A stretch of DNA of 64,000 nt from Albula goreensis (Eukaryota; Chordata; Actinopteri; Albuliformes; Albulidae), in NCBI GenBank assembly GCA_022829145.1, contig CM040745.1, positions 24,148,906 to 24,212,905 of the forward strand. Reading direction: 5' to 3'. This document shows, piece by piece, positions 14,901 through 29,400 of the stretch. A program made the translations under genes and the position numbers. The stretch's first letter is position 1; every line of letters starts with the position of its first letter. Under the pieces are notes generated by a model. The model made no database searches. It was not told where the DNA came from and saw only the letters and a list, made by a program, of their open reading frames with translations.

Positions 14901-17441
14901 TTTGAGCTAACTAAATTGTGAAAACTGAAATAATGGATAAAAAAATCAGAATTGCTTCCGAGACTTCTGGATTGCTAAACCTAATTGGTACATGAAGCCG
15001 TGTTACTGTTTTGTTGTCATCATGATGAACATATGTGTCTGAGTGACTGAGGGCATGTTCATTGTGCTTCCACTCCTTCTGACTGGGCGAGCCTTCAACC
15101 TCCCACTGTTACATCTGTCTCAGTTGCCGTGGCAACCACACAAATGTCACCCATCACAACTCAGCTGGGCTTCAGTCCTGAGGGAGATGGGAACTTCCAT
15201 GAAGACTACATGGTGAATTGACATGGTAATCCCATCTGCAAATTGATAAGCAGATGGGACAGTGCCATAGCACTCATAGGACTCACACCTGGGGACATGA
15301 GCTCCAGTGCACAGACAACGTCCCAGTGCATATCTGATACATTACTGGCATCTGCTGTTTAACATCTCAAAGGACTACGCTGCACTGGAAGGCAAACTGC
15401 TGTTATGATTTATGATTGCATTGATTACTGCAAAGCGCCTACATTGAACAGTGATATTGGGGATTCCTGGGTGATGTATTCACCGTGGACAACAGTCATA
15501 AATGCAGTGATGTGCCCCCTGATCCAGATCAAAACCTGACTGTGAAGTGCCTCCCAGTGCTGGGAGTCTCATGAGGTATAATTAACCTCACTGTACAAAA
15601 AGGTCCATTACAGCTGATCATACATCAATGATCTACCTGATACAGCTGCATCAGTAACTACACATTTCAGACCAAACAGAGTCGTCTCTGGCAATTAGGA
15701 GTACATCATTGCTTGTGTGCACTTTCCTAAGGTGGACAAGGATTGCATTGATAAAAAAACGGAAAACTTCTTTACTCTCTTTAAGGTGAATGATGGCTGT
15801 TTTATAGATCTCCACCCAGTGAATATGGCAACACAACTTAATGTTACATGCATTATTTTAATTACAGAAACTGCTTACCTTGCTCAGATTTTTAGGCATG
15901 GATCCTAAGGCATTGTTACTCATATTCTCTTTGTCTGGCATTCCTGTGGAAAAAAATGAGCTGGTCACATATTATTTACATAGATTTAAATATTTAAATC
16001 CAGGGCCAAAATTAGTTGTATTTGATATTTTTGCAAATCAAGCAACAAACAAACTAAATCTGACAAATAAATATATTCAATCACCCAAATTCAATACACC
16101 CAAACGCTGACAGTTCTCAGAACATCTGGTACATTTATTTTCCCTTAAAACCCCACCAGAATCTAATTCTGCAATTGCAGTTTTATGGGCAGCTAACAAA
16201 TTCCACTTCCTCGGGGGAAAACTAATTACAATGTGCAGAACATCAAATCTATCAGTGTCCTGATTACAATTACGGAATCTACCGATAATCCTTAATTGGT
16301 TTACAATAGTTGTCCATTATTACGGCACATAATAATCAATCAAGTAATTTGTTTCATAAGCACCATATTAGTATGATTTGTGTTCATGAACAGGGCATAG
16401 CATTACATTTGAATGGAGCTTATTACCCTTTTGAGGGACTGCAGGCTCTCAGAGTGTGACAGATGGGCACTGAGTTTGCAAAACTACTGGATCATCCCCT
16501 CTGTTTAAACACTGTTTTAATCAATGTTCTGTGCTCTGTTATGCCTCTTGGTATTTAACTGAATTCATCACACACTGAAATAGCTTTACGGAAGGTCTTA
16601 GACAAGAACAGAAACATTTCCATTGATACCATTATTAAGTCAATGATTAGAGTTGTTTAAGTATATAATCCTTTTGAAAAGTGACCAAAGTTCTTAAAAG
16701 GTCAAAAAAAGAGAGATTTCTATTTAAAAGGCTTGATCGCATCTTACGGACATTCAATACAAATCTGTAGGCAAGTTTTTCTGTGATCCTGTCTGACATT
16801 CCACTTGTATTCCAAAGGCATGCATTTGCAAGACAACCCCACTGCCTTATAGCAGCTTAATCTACAGGGGGAACACTTACATTTATAGAGTTGTCTTCTA
16901 GATAAACTGAATGTATTTAATCAACAGATGGTAAATTACAGCAGATTTTCATCAATTAATAGAGAAACATGGAGTTAACTCTGAAGTTTGGATCATACGC
17001 ACAAATAGTTTTGTCTTGTTTTCAATTATACAAAAAAAAAATCCATAGAATTTTTAAATGTGAAAAATGAAATGGAGCTGTTCTACATTGCATTGATGTT
17101 ATCCAGACCTTCATAATGTATGTAATACAGTGGAATAATAGAAGTGGAGATGCAGCAGGGATACTCACTATCATTGTTTGGTCCACTTTCCATAACACCA
17201 TAGGGAGGGGCTAGGAGTCCAGCCATGCATTGACGATATTTCTACAAAAAGAAGAGGAAAATGTCAGACATAGAGGCTCTTCATTATTATCCCCTCAGGC
17301 CTACAAAATTACAAACTGCAACAACGAATGCAAAAATTCAGGACAATTATATTCAACCCTACAATTTTGCTTGTCACTATTAAATAATGGTTGCATAATT
17401 TGTCCTTGTTAAACATATAATTCATAAGGTGTATTGTGCCT

Positions 17442-17488
<47 letters not shown>

Positions 17489-20400
17489 TAGCCCTTCCCT
17501 TACTCGTCGTTTTTTTTCCCCTTAATGGAGATCACAGTTCAGGGTTATGTAATCACATAAACAGAGTGTGACAGTTGGCAGCAGAACGCATTCTGTAGTT
17601 TTACAGCTCCTGCCTCGATAAATTAGACTTCACACAGCTCCAGTGCTTTCTCATGGTTTCCTCTGCAGGACACCCCCAAATAAAGGATTTTATTCAACAT
17701 TTGATTATGTAGCATACACCCCTATGCAGCATCAATATAACCATCCTCCTGCCTAACACCGAACAACATGGCTGCAAGCATACTTTCAGTACAAAGGAAT
17801 ATGTGCTTGGGAATCTGCTCAGTCAGTATACTGGTGATACACATATGATCCTATAAAATGTATCTTTGCTGGTGGAGATTGGTCTACTTTATCCTGGCTG
17901 GACAAAAAAAAACCTTTTAATCTGTAGCGTCTCAAGGTATGAGAGGATTATATCAGATTACAACACAGAATCAGTCAGACTGAGGAACTCACAGAGGATG
18001 TTAACACCAGCACTGCACTGACCTTTGACAATTCATCACAGCCCATCGAATGCCAGGGGGCAGTTAAATATCAAATACATTTCAATTACATGATTACAAC
18101 ATACAATATTATATAACTCAGTTATCCTGACAGAGGAGCAAGAAGACTTCAGAAACCATTTATTACATGTGCAATACAGCCAAACAGCTCTAATACAGAC
18201 AAAAATACAACTGCAAAACATGGCCCAAGGTGCTAAGCAACTATGGCCACAATTACAGGCAATAATGACATGACCATACATAAAAAAGAACATAAAATGA
18301 AACATTATTGAACACAATGGACAAGTCAAAACAATTGTTTTTAACAACCATTTAATGGTGATGATTATAAATTGACACAGATTTTGAAGCTTTCCAGTAA
18401 TCATCTTGACAAAACACAGGCTGATATAAGCTTATGGGTTCTAACTGAAAAACTACAGGGTACTCTGTAAGCAACATAAAAGCACCAACCTCAAAGCAAT
18501 CTGTTACCAGATGGCAATGTTCTGTCTGAGGTTCAGCAAAAAATTCAATTAAACTTGCTGCAGGCAGAGACCGAATTCAGGTTCCCTTAAAGCTACAGAT
18601 TTCACCGCTCTTTAAAACTAGTCAAATTATTCCAAACAAAGCTTAAATATAATAGCTGCTTCATTAATTCTGTGACACTAAACAAAATGTGACCAAAATA
18701 ATTTATAGCAGTGTGAAAAGAATAATTTTGCAAATACAGAACCTCTCGTCAATAGGGATAGGGAAACTGATTCAGGAACCTAACAATGAAAGTATGCTTA
18801 GCTCCTCATCAATAAAACAGTTCAGGTAATAACTGAAGCCTTAAGCAGTGAGACGGGATCCGTCTATAAAGGCTACATGTTCAGCAGGAGTCATTAGGCC
18901 TGGATATCACTGAATGCACTATAAGTTCTTCATTGGATTGTGGATGCATCAATAAAGAACAGCTCCTGGGCCATTTTAACAGTGGTCTGTGGAAGCATTT
19001 GTGTGAATGAGGGTAAGGAGTAGCTGCATTTTTGGAAGAGGATTAGAGGGCTGGTGACAGGTGCACTAAAGCACTCAGTGTCAACATTGCCTGTCTCCCC
19101 CGTTGACTACCCTGCTGATTGGCAAGATGGAAAATTAGGAAGTTGGGAGTGAGCATGCACTGTGGTTGGGAAAGCAGCTCTAAAAGCTGAGGCAGCTCAA
19201 CAGCACATGCACTTGGGATGCACTGGAAGGTGCCATTGCCTCAGAGAGCATGTGCATGATGCAGAAGATCAATATTTGCAAAAATAACAGCAGACTTACG
19301 AATGGTTTGAAAGATGCCAAGCTAACAAAAGAAACACAGGCTTTCAGCAATTACTTTATCTTGCTACTTTGACAATATAACCATATTGTAAGATTAGTTT
19401 TGATCAAATGGTTTGATATGTTAAACCATTCAGCTTCAAGCTAGCTATCCTATATTATCTGGCTATGAGAAATGGCAATCACCAGTTAGCTGCCTGCCTC
19501 ATGGAAAGCTCATGATGTGTCCTTTACCATGTGACAATACGTCAAAAACATTATTATTTATTATACATTTATAACTAATTACATTTTAGACATAACATCC
19601 AATTGATGATACATTACTGCAGTGATGGCAAACTTATTTGTTTACAAATGCAGTGAATGATGAAAATTGATTTGATAATTCATAATGGAAAACAGCAAAT
19701 ACAATTGGCTTGTACATCATTTGCAAACTAATATTTTATTCATTAAACAATTCCATATTTCCAGTCTAAAAAAGGAAATCCAGTCAGAGAGTGTAAATAA
19801 CAAAGCAATACACTGTAAATTGAGACATGAAAGCAAGGCAAAATACATGTAAACCTATCTGGAACTTTCTGCATTTCACTGCGTTTTACAAACATTTAAA
19901 CACTTGAATAAACAATGTGGACTTTGTACTATTATTCAGTTTCTACCACAAAATCTTCATACTATCATTCGCAATAGCTAAGGTTCAATGAGCAGCAACT
20001 AAAATCTTCAAATGACCACTTAAACATTACAAACTTTACGAGGATGATTTAATAAATTACTCTGAAATATTTCTGGCCCAACCAAATTACAGGTAAGAGT
20101 GCACATTGCATGCTACAGTGTATAATAAAGCTTACAATACACAAATAGTCATAACTTGTGAGTGTTCAAGCTACTGAGGTTTCCGCATGTCAAGTATTTA
20201 CCCATTATTTAATAGAGCATTGATTGCACTAAAGCCAATGCAAGGCAATACAATACAGATTAGGTTTCACAGCTACTGGAAGTACTTGGTTTCATACCTG
20301 ACATGATGCATGTTTTTGCAGAACTCATTAGTAAACAGGCCAGTTGCATGCAGCTATTTTTCTGTGAGTATTGTATGACAAAATAAAATAGAATCGTGCA

Positions 20401-23400
20401 CTGTAAGGACTGGTGAGGTTATGAATCTACTAAACTTTCTTGAGGAAATTTGGCACCAACCAAACAGCTGCTGGTTCTATTCCTTGTGTGAAAAAATAAT
20501 TTAATCAAACTGTATTACGCTGGGATAATGAAATCTTTTGCTTGTAATCCCATCATGGCAGCAAGCTTAGAATGTTGAGATTAGAGACTGTTTTGAGTGG
20601 ATTTTCTTTGAATTAATGGAAGAATTAAAATAATAAACAGGAAATTAAAATACCCCCATCTAAACTGGAGACAACAGCCTGACAGGATTTCCTGGGAATT
20701 ACATATTTAAATATGGAAGTGTCAAATGAGAAAGAATTTGAACCACAGCAACAAAGAATCAGAAAACATAATTAATCATATCTATGATATTATATACAGG
20801 AGCACGTGCATTGCTTCATACAATAAACACAATGTAAATATCTGCCAGAGATGTGCAAATGATTCAATGAGAATGTTTAAATTTAAATACATCCTTATTA
20901 ATGTGTTTTAAGCAAAACCAAATGACACTTTTGATGAACCATGCAGAAACAGGAGTGAATCTTCACAGATGACCTGGCACTGATAATCATGAGATGTTTC
21001 TACACACAAACAGCAGACAACATCATGGCTCCTACACACACCTCAGAGTTGCAATAAGATGTAAGAATAAATTTCTTCAAATGAAAAAACACTAATCCCT
21101 CAGCAGCACATGATAAAAAAGCTTATCCACGACAGAGCAGAGGCTGTATTGCCATATGCAATGACAGATGTGGCCATTCCCATTTCAGTGGCAGCATCTG
21201 TCCTGTTTACACACAGGTTCATGCTGAGAGAATGGGCCACGCGTGTCCTCAGATCATTGGATGAAGTGACATGTAATGCATGTCTACATGCCTACTTTTT
21301 ATATCAGTTCAATCATATCAGTTAAGCTTAAGTGAAATTGCCACCCAGACCTTTTAAAAATTCAGTGTAACTCATCTTGGAACTGTGTGCTGAAACTCTG
21401 ACTCAATGGCTTAGAAAGGACAGACACACCAATAGACTTCATTCCCTGCACAGGACACAAACACCAACCCTCTTATCGCTCAACATTCAGTACCTTTAGA
21501 CATTCATTTCAGTGGGATTGAAAAACAGCCCGATTCTGTTTTGAAGTCATTCATACTTTCACTAGTTTTAGCACATACATATTCAATGAAGTGCCTCTTA
21601 ATTTGTAAGTAGGTAATATTCATACAGGTTTTTCATACAGTATATTTCATTTTTTATTTATCTTCCATAAAAAGATTATGAACCAATTGTCCTCCTCATT
21701 TCAGACACAATACTTAAATAGAACATAATTGTACATGCTTGAATATATCAACCTCTCGACATCAATTACACATGGATACACACATGGATGCACGTTGAAT
21801 AATTCACCCTTGGATTATATAATATATTGTACATGTAACTTGCTCACACATATACATCAAAGTATACTCTCTGCTCTCCAAACACAGAGCTTTAAAACAC
21901 ATTATCAAGTTTTACCTCATTTCAGCTTTTCATGCACTGTTCAAAACTATGTTACCTGTTTAAATCAACACCGAGACCATGATTTACTCATAACATTCAT
22001 ATTGTTTATGTTTTGCAGACATAGATAATAATCACAACCACAGAATACAGCAGTAATAGAGTATATTGGGCTACTAAAGAATATATTTTACAATTGAATC
22101 AATAATAAATACTGTACAACAGTACTCATGAGGAAAAAACAAAACAAGAAATATTTACCCAGTGGTGTTATCCGTGCCTCACACAGTGACTGACAGTTAC
22201 ACTAAGATATCCAGAAAGGTTTGCTCTGCTTTTCTCCTGATGTATGCCACATATCCAGATCTTGCGTTAAATCATAATCAGCATCTCCCATCCTGGGGGC
22301 AACGCCCCTGGACACCAGCACATGCACATGTTCTGTCCCCTGTCCCGCAGAAGCACAAGGTTCCCAGGCTCTGCTCCTGTCTCTGCTCACTCTGCACTAG
22401 CCATGCGATTTGTGCAGAATGAGTGAGGGGGCAGAACGCAGCAGACTTCCCTTGTGCAGTAGTTGCTAAGCGATTACTGTATCATCGTGCTCTGTCGAGT
22501 ACAATATATCCTCTATTAAGCATCGCCCTGCTTCACTCATACACTGGAACAGCCAGAAAAGAACCTTCGGGGGGTCCCAAAGGGAAATGACAACAGAGTG
22601 CTCCTTCAATTATTCATACTATTAAGGGGCATTTACAATGAACACACAGATGTGCACTTTAAGTGGCCTAGGGTCTGTAAAGTCCCATTTACATCATCAG
22701 AATGGAGTGCTGGTTTTGTACATTTCTAGCTGTTATAAAGATCTCTCATGTAATCTAGCAAGTAAACTAATAAAGGCTTAATATTACATACGTGAGCTTG
22801 GATGCACATTATTTCAGCACCAGTTCTCCATGTTAATTTTAGTGCCAGAAATGTTTGATGGAAATAATTTGTAAAAATTTACCTTCCATTGCAAATTGAA
22901 CATAATTCAGTTCATAACATGCAATACTCTGTGTCAGCAGCTACCAAATTAGTAATACTCTACTCCCGACTAACATAACTCTAATTTTCTGTAGTATTTT
23001 GTGATGAATTTAGTCACAAGTCCACTGTATCACATCACTTGGAACAGAACATTATCTTTGGTAAAATAACCCAGAGGGCCAATTGAAATCACATTCTAAT
23101 CTTCCCACTTAAAAAGATGAAGAAAACACCTGACAGTCATAGACTCTGTTTGACATAATCATATTAAAAGTACTATTTTATTTTATTTGTCTGCCATTTT
23201 ATCAAGACTGTAGTACTTGATTAGTAAATTGTGATTTTAAATGTAAATGTCTAATGTGTAAATAAGGCACAAAATATATTTTATAATTCATTTTAAAAGC
23301 TGTCAATCAAAACTGGTTTTCAATTCCAACAGACAGAACAGATATAAACACCTTGAGAGCATGATTTACTCTCCAGACAGCTTTCTCAGCACCCTTACGT

Positions 23401-26400
23401 GCCCTGGTAACAATAACATGTCAACTGATCATGATCATGGAGTAGGTAAACGACCCTGAGTCTGCAGCAGCACATCACATGACCTATACATAAATCATCT
23501 TAACAAACCATACTCTCGATGAGACAGAGGACAACCAAGCGATTCTTCCTGAAGTGAAGAAAGGCTGGACTTGTGGGCTCTAACTCAATACACAATGACT
23601 GTATGACAATATGAACACAGCTGTCCCAGCAGATTAAGACAAAGTACAAATCACATCCATGTTTTTGTTTTGCACAGAATTACCACTTTGCCAAATTACC
23701 TCCACACCTGGTCCAGTTCAAATGTCTTCTCTGCAGACATTGTGCACGGAAGCTACAAGGCAAAACCCCCAGCAGAATAATTCACTAATCAATGCACTAT
23801 TAATAGACTGATGGTACACCACAATAAAAATTAAGTATTATTATTTTTCAGGTTGCAGAGACATTATTCAGTTAAAATAGAGCATATACTATTTGATTTT
23901 AGAATAAAAACTACACATTGTAAAGTCTGTTTTGAATGACCTGCATATGCCCTTATTCAATGTATCTGATTGGGCCCCAACCTTTACCTTTTTAATATTT
24001 GTGAAACTGTGAAGCTTTAGCTCTAGACGATGCAGATGCACCCAGAAGGTTCTGGAATACAGTGTTTGATCTGAAACATGAAAGAAGGTAGGAATGATTT
24101 ATAGGTGTGGCACAGCATACTGTATATGATTACCAGCTTTTCCCTTTGAGTCTTTGTTTAGCATAATGTGATCAGTGAACTGCCCGCCAGACAGGCTTTT
24201 ATATGAATATTATGAGACGTGCTATTTGCACATTGTTTCTTCATTCTGCTGCCCAGAAAAAAGCGCCTGATTATTTCAGGTGCATGCCCTCTGTCTGGGG
24301 CCTGTGGCTTTGCTGCAGGATGATGCACTGTGTAAAGTGCTCTCTCGTATGCTGTCTGGTACAGTCTAGCGTAGATGTTAAAAGCCTCTAGGTAGCAAAA
24401 TACAAAGAGAGAGTCAAATGTGTAAGTCCTTCCTGTTAGTACACAGGTCCCTGTGCTGCCTCCTACTGGCAGCACATAGTAACTCAACACCCTATTGCAC
24501 AGGTGCTGGGAATCTCAGAAAAAGCTAACTGATTTGATATCCAGGCCCACAAACAGCTCCAACTGTCTTTTGGGGTCCACTGAGGGGAAGTCACAGCCCA
24601 CAGCCTAAATCCAAGCCCTCTGGCTGCTTCTGTAAGTAGCTTTTTACAGCCAGCTAGTTTCAACAAGCAATTTCTCTATAAGCCAGTCCTTCAACTAAGA
24701 GGGCCCCAGACATATGAACTCTGCCCTTTCTTTGAGTCCACACGACAAAGCACATACAAGGAACGTCCACATCATCAAAACATGTCCGGGCTAATAAAGC
24801 AGCTAACAGGTCATAGGCTTTATTCTGGAATGTATCCACCTGAGAGAAAAACTCTTGATAATTGCAATCCATGTGTAGGATAGAATAAAGATTCATGGAC
24901 AAAATGTACAATATCACAGCATCAGACATACAAATATGTACAGAGTCACCCACACATCTACATAACATAGTAAAGCTTGAGCATATTTTAGTGCCCCACT
25001 CTGACCAGCAGAATCATGGTTTACTATCCAATGTAGCAGGGATGATGAAAAATACAAGGTATTCTCAAAGTCCTTGCAGCTGAAGACTCATTTAATGCAG
25101 AGCAAACATTGTAAAAAGAGATGAGACTGTTCAAGACAGGGTCCAAAACACACCAGAAAATTCTGGCACCAGTCCAAAGACATGCTAAGACATTGAATAG
25201 TCTAAAAACAGAGAAGAGCCTGGAGAGACATTATGCAAACAAGTACTGGCTCAACCTGGTGAAGGAAATTCACTCTATAAGAGACAGTACAATTAATTGC
25301 AATGGGTAATGAAACAGATAGCCCAAACCCCCAGCCATCTAATACCACAGCGCTTAAGACAAAAGACAGCAGAACATAAAAAGTCACACAGAACAGTCAG
25401 TACTAGCTCAAAAACTGTTAAATACTTTGTCTCAGAACTCTGAATGTAAATGTAAAATTACATAAAAAATTAAAGGTATTCTTATATCTCAAAAGATCTG
25501 AATACACTTGCTTTATCATTTTGGAACAGGGGAATAGAACTTCCAGTATAAGTGATGACCATTCTAAAAATTTTTCAGTTTATACCTTAGCCAGATTTTT
25601 CTAATTTGTAATGTATTGCAGACTCTCTGCTTTTCAACCCAAAAATAAGTATATGTGTCAAATAGCTTATGTTTGATTAAGCAGTGTGATGATGCCTCTT
25701 TCACTGCGTTGATAGAGCTGGTTAAAAATACTGCTGCCACCAAAAACTACATTGCTTTTCCTAGGCTTGTGGCTGAGAGTTATATCTGATACACATGCTT
25801 ACTCCAAAACAGCACCTCCATGAAAAACATCATTCATCAACCTACAATTTCTGCCACAACACAGATGCCCACCCATTATTTCAGAGTGTGAAGATCAACT
25901 CTCAAAAGGACAGCACCAAGGACTAATGCAGCTAAACTATTGAGTGTGGCAAATATTATCGCAACTTTGCAACCTCCTCAAGCTGCTGTGCTTGAGTGAT
26001 GGCCATTTCCCTCTGGAGTGATTCAAACATTATCACTCTGGAAAAACAAAACAAAGTGACCCTGGGGACTACAATAGACATTCTAGTATCCTGGTAGCCA
26101 AGGTGACATCATTCCAAGACTCACTGTTATCAATGGACTTGAATATAACTGTATGATATCCTATATAGCTAGTTTGTCTTTGGTGTTCATCACATAAATT
26201 AACCATGCCATGACATAATTGAAATAGAAACATTTAATCTGTAGAATTCAAAAAGGTTCCTTCATTTATCAAGTTCACTATTACAAAACTTTGTAAAAAA
26301 AAGTACATGTGCAAAACCAGAGATACCATGGAGGCTTTTATTGCAAGTAAATTGACTATACATGCAAACATATTCCTCAAATTAAACATAAGTATATTTT

Positions 26401-29400
26401 TCCAGTTGCAAATGCTTTCACCACTGTCAGGGACAGGATTTCTAAGAATGGAAGAATAATTCAATATGTTGTGCCTTGCTATTGGATCATTATTGTGTTG
26501 ACTCATATTGTACATCTAGTGTACTCACAGAGAAACTGGAGCCTGGATCTGAGATTAGGCTGTGGAAAGCCAGGACACGCGACACCCACGTTCCCCTGCG
26601 GGCACACTTTGTCTGTGCCATTTCCTGTTAATCGCCTCTCCCTGCTGACACCACAAACTGTCTGCCTGCATGATGGCCTGATGTCTCAACAGCAGAGGGA
26701 CTGTAGTGATTCCCCACCCACTGGCTGAATTCAAAACTCTCCCTGACCTGTGAATGCAACCACCCTGCACCCACCCACTGCCACTGAAGCAGAGGGGAAA
26801 GTGACAGACCAGGGACAGCGGAGGGATTATTTACTGGGGCACAGATTCTTCAGACAGAAAGATCCACCCTGGGAACATAGCATTTAATTGATCCATTCGT
26901 CTCTGCGAGATTTTGTGTTCTGTGCTGAATCCATGGGTCGTGTTCACAGCCTTTGTCTGGTCTGTTGAACAAACAAACTCACGCCTGCCTTGCTCCATAA
27001 CTCAAGTCTGGGTATGACATGGTTTGAGTAAGCTGTAGCGCTCAAAAATCTAGTTGCGGTTGCAGTTCATGTCAGTGGAATAAAACAGCATCCGTTCCAT
27101 CATGTTTCAATGGTTCAAACCACTGCGGCTGTCAAGTTCACTGCTGTGTTACAGCATAAACAACCTCAGTTTACTCGACATTCATGTTGGTTCTGTAATT
27201 CTTTGATACAACCCACGCACAGCTCCTAATGCTTGACAGTGATTAGCAACATTACCTTGAAACATACACGAGCTTAAAATCAGCTCAAATACACTAAAAC
27301 AGTGCATTTACTCATATTTATCAGTACAGACTATCTGTGCATATCTGTGAAAAGTTCTTTTTGTAGATTTTAAGGTAAACTGGTGAAATGAAGTACTAAA
27401 TAAAAAAGAATAAAAGTACCAATTTGCAGTTCTTAAGTTAATTGTTAAGCCTGCCAACAATTTGAAGGGGGGATAATATTTTGCCTGAAACTTTCTGCTG
27501 GGAGAATCTCTGCCTGTTCTCAGGGCTCCTCTTCCCACAGGCCAGGTCATACAGCCCAACCAGACAGGACCAGCATCCTACAAGTCAATGGGAAACCAGC
27601 CCATTGTTTGAAGTTGTATCTATGAAATATGAAGCTAAGCACAGGTGTTGTTTTAGATGGCTATATGTGTAACTTAGTTGTAATTAACAAAACACATGGT
27701 CTCATGTATTATATTTTTTAAAATACAAAGGGTGCTCCTACCCTTCTTTTATGCTTGTTTTAGTGCTTTCCCTGTATCAGTTTACACACCTGTTGTCTGA
27801 TTTACCTGTTTTTGAACACAATGAGGCCTGTTTCAGGTCAGTATATAGCAATATCTGAAAATGTCAACACAACTTCACGTTCAATGTCTGTAAAGACCTA
27901 TCTGTTAATGTACACATTTTTTTTTATCTTTGCTGCAGTAATGGACAACTCTGGATTCAGAAAGCAAATGTACTACCATGTATCTGCCATACTGTTAATG
28001 AAACCTGTCAAAACACATTTAACCCCATTAACTGGACAGTTTGTATTGCAGACTATACATAGTTACACCTGAAACAATGTGAACTATCACATCAGTGAAA
28101 TCTGAAATAGCACAGCTTTAGCAAAACAGCCAAAAATGTTCTGGTTATAGTAAATGCTCGGTCTTCCAAACTGATGAGCTGGCTTACTCTCTGACAAACT
28201 CAGCGACACCTGACTCAAAGTGCTCTGGGGAAGGTGGATATGTTTAGATGTAGCTGCATTGTAAGCAACGTCAATGGCTGAGGTCTACATGTAAGTCAGG
28301 TGCTGTGGTCCAGTTTGCTTGAGTCCAAACAGTTGGGAGGTGAGAGTCCAGCTGAACCGCGATGTCTGTATCAGTGGGAGGGTATGAACAGCAGATTACA
28401 TGAAATTGTTTTCAGGCTTGAGTTGAGTTGACATTCATGGAGCGGGTTAACTAAAGCATTGTGCTTCCTCTGCAACCAAAAAATCTCTGAATGAATAAAT
28501 ATAATCTGGGATTCACAAAGCATTTGCCATAGGCCAAAAATGACCTTTCTCCACTGGCTCTGGGACACTGTGCCTTGAGCAGTTGTCACACTGTGTATGT
28601 AATGTTTTATTTGCGTTTCTGACTGCATGTCTGTTTACACTGGATTTTTAATTGCACTAAATAGCATATACCTATTGTCTTTCCCAAATTGCATTTAGGT
28701 TTAGTAAATCACATCAGATGAGCTAAAGTTATGTATCTGTGTGACCTCCTCCCACGATTGAATCTTCATAAATTTCATAGTTAAAATGGTGACTGTCTTT
28801 TCCAAAGCAGTAGTGGTGCACATCTTTTGCTGCTATAGATGTTTTCCACCAAGCTGTACGGCCACCTATAAATTTCATCCATTTTATTTCACTCATGATT
28901 CATGCAAGAGTTACTTAAACTCAGACTTATACAACATAGACAAACATATCGATTGGACTCAACACAGTAGAAAGAAGGTAGTGGTGGGAGCTATTATGGA
29001 ATTTCCACATTGTGTCACAACCCTGCAGCTTTACAAACCCCCCAGTGGAGAGGGAATAAGAGGGCGGGAAGCACTAGGGCATCTGGCAAACAGGAAATAA
29101 TGCAAAGATACCCCTCCCCATTCTTAAGCCCTACCACAGCTACAGAGTGTCTGGGACAGTCACACTATGCCTATATACCCCCTTCTCCCACTTGCTACAC
29201 ATTGAACTCATGTTTGGTAAGGTGCTGCTGTAGGACTGTAAAATAAACATTTTGATTCTGAGCAAGCTTGATCTTGTATCTCAGGTATCATGTGAAAAAT
29301 ATGATCCTGATGTTTCAGTTTACTCAGTTTCTACAACAAACTAAGCAAAATATTATTTTATCTGAATTAAGGCTAAATGTATATTGTATTCGAATCACAA

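Noticed and set aside
18036-18404. 122-codon minus-strand open frame in rapgef4 intron 4
   Set aside because: Cysteine- and isoleucine-rich translation of AT-rich intron, with no domain and no splice sites in phase with rapgef4.
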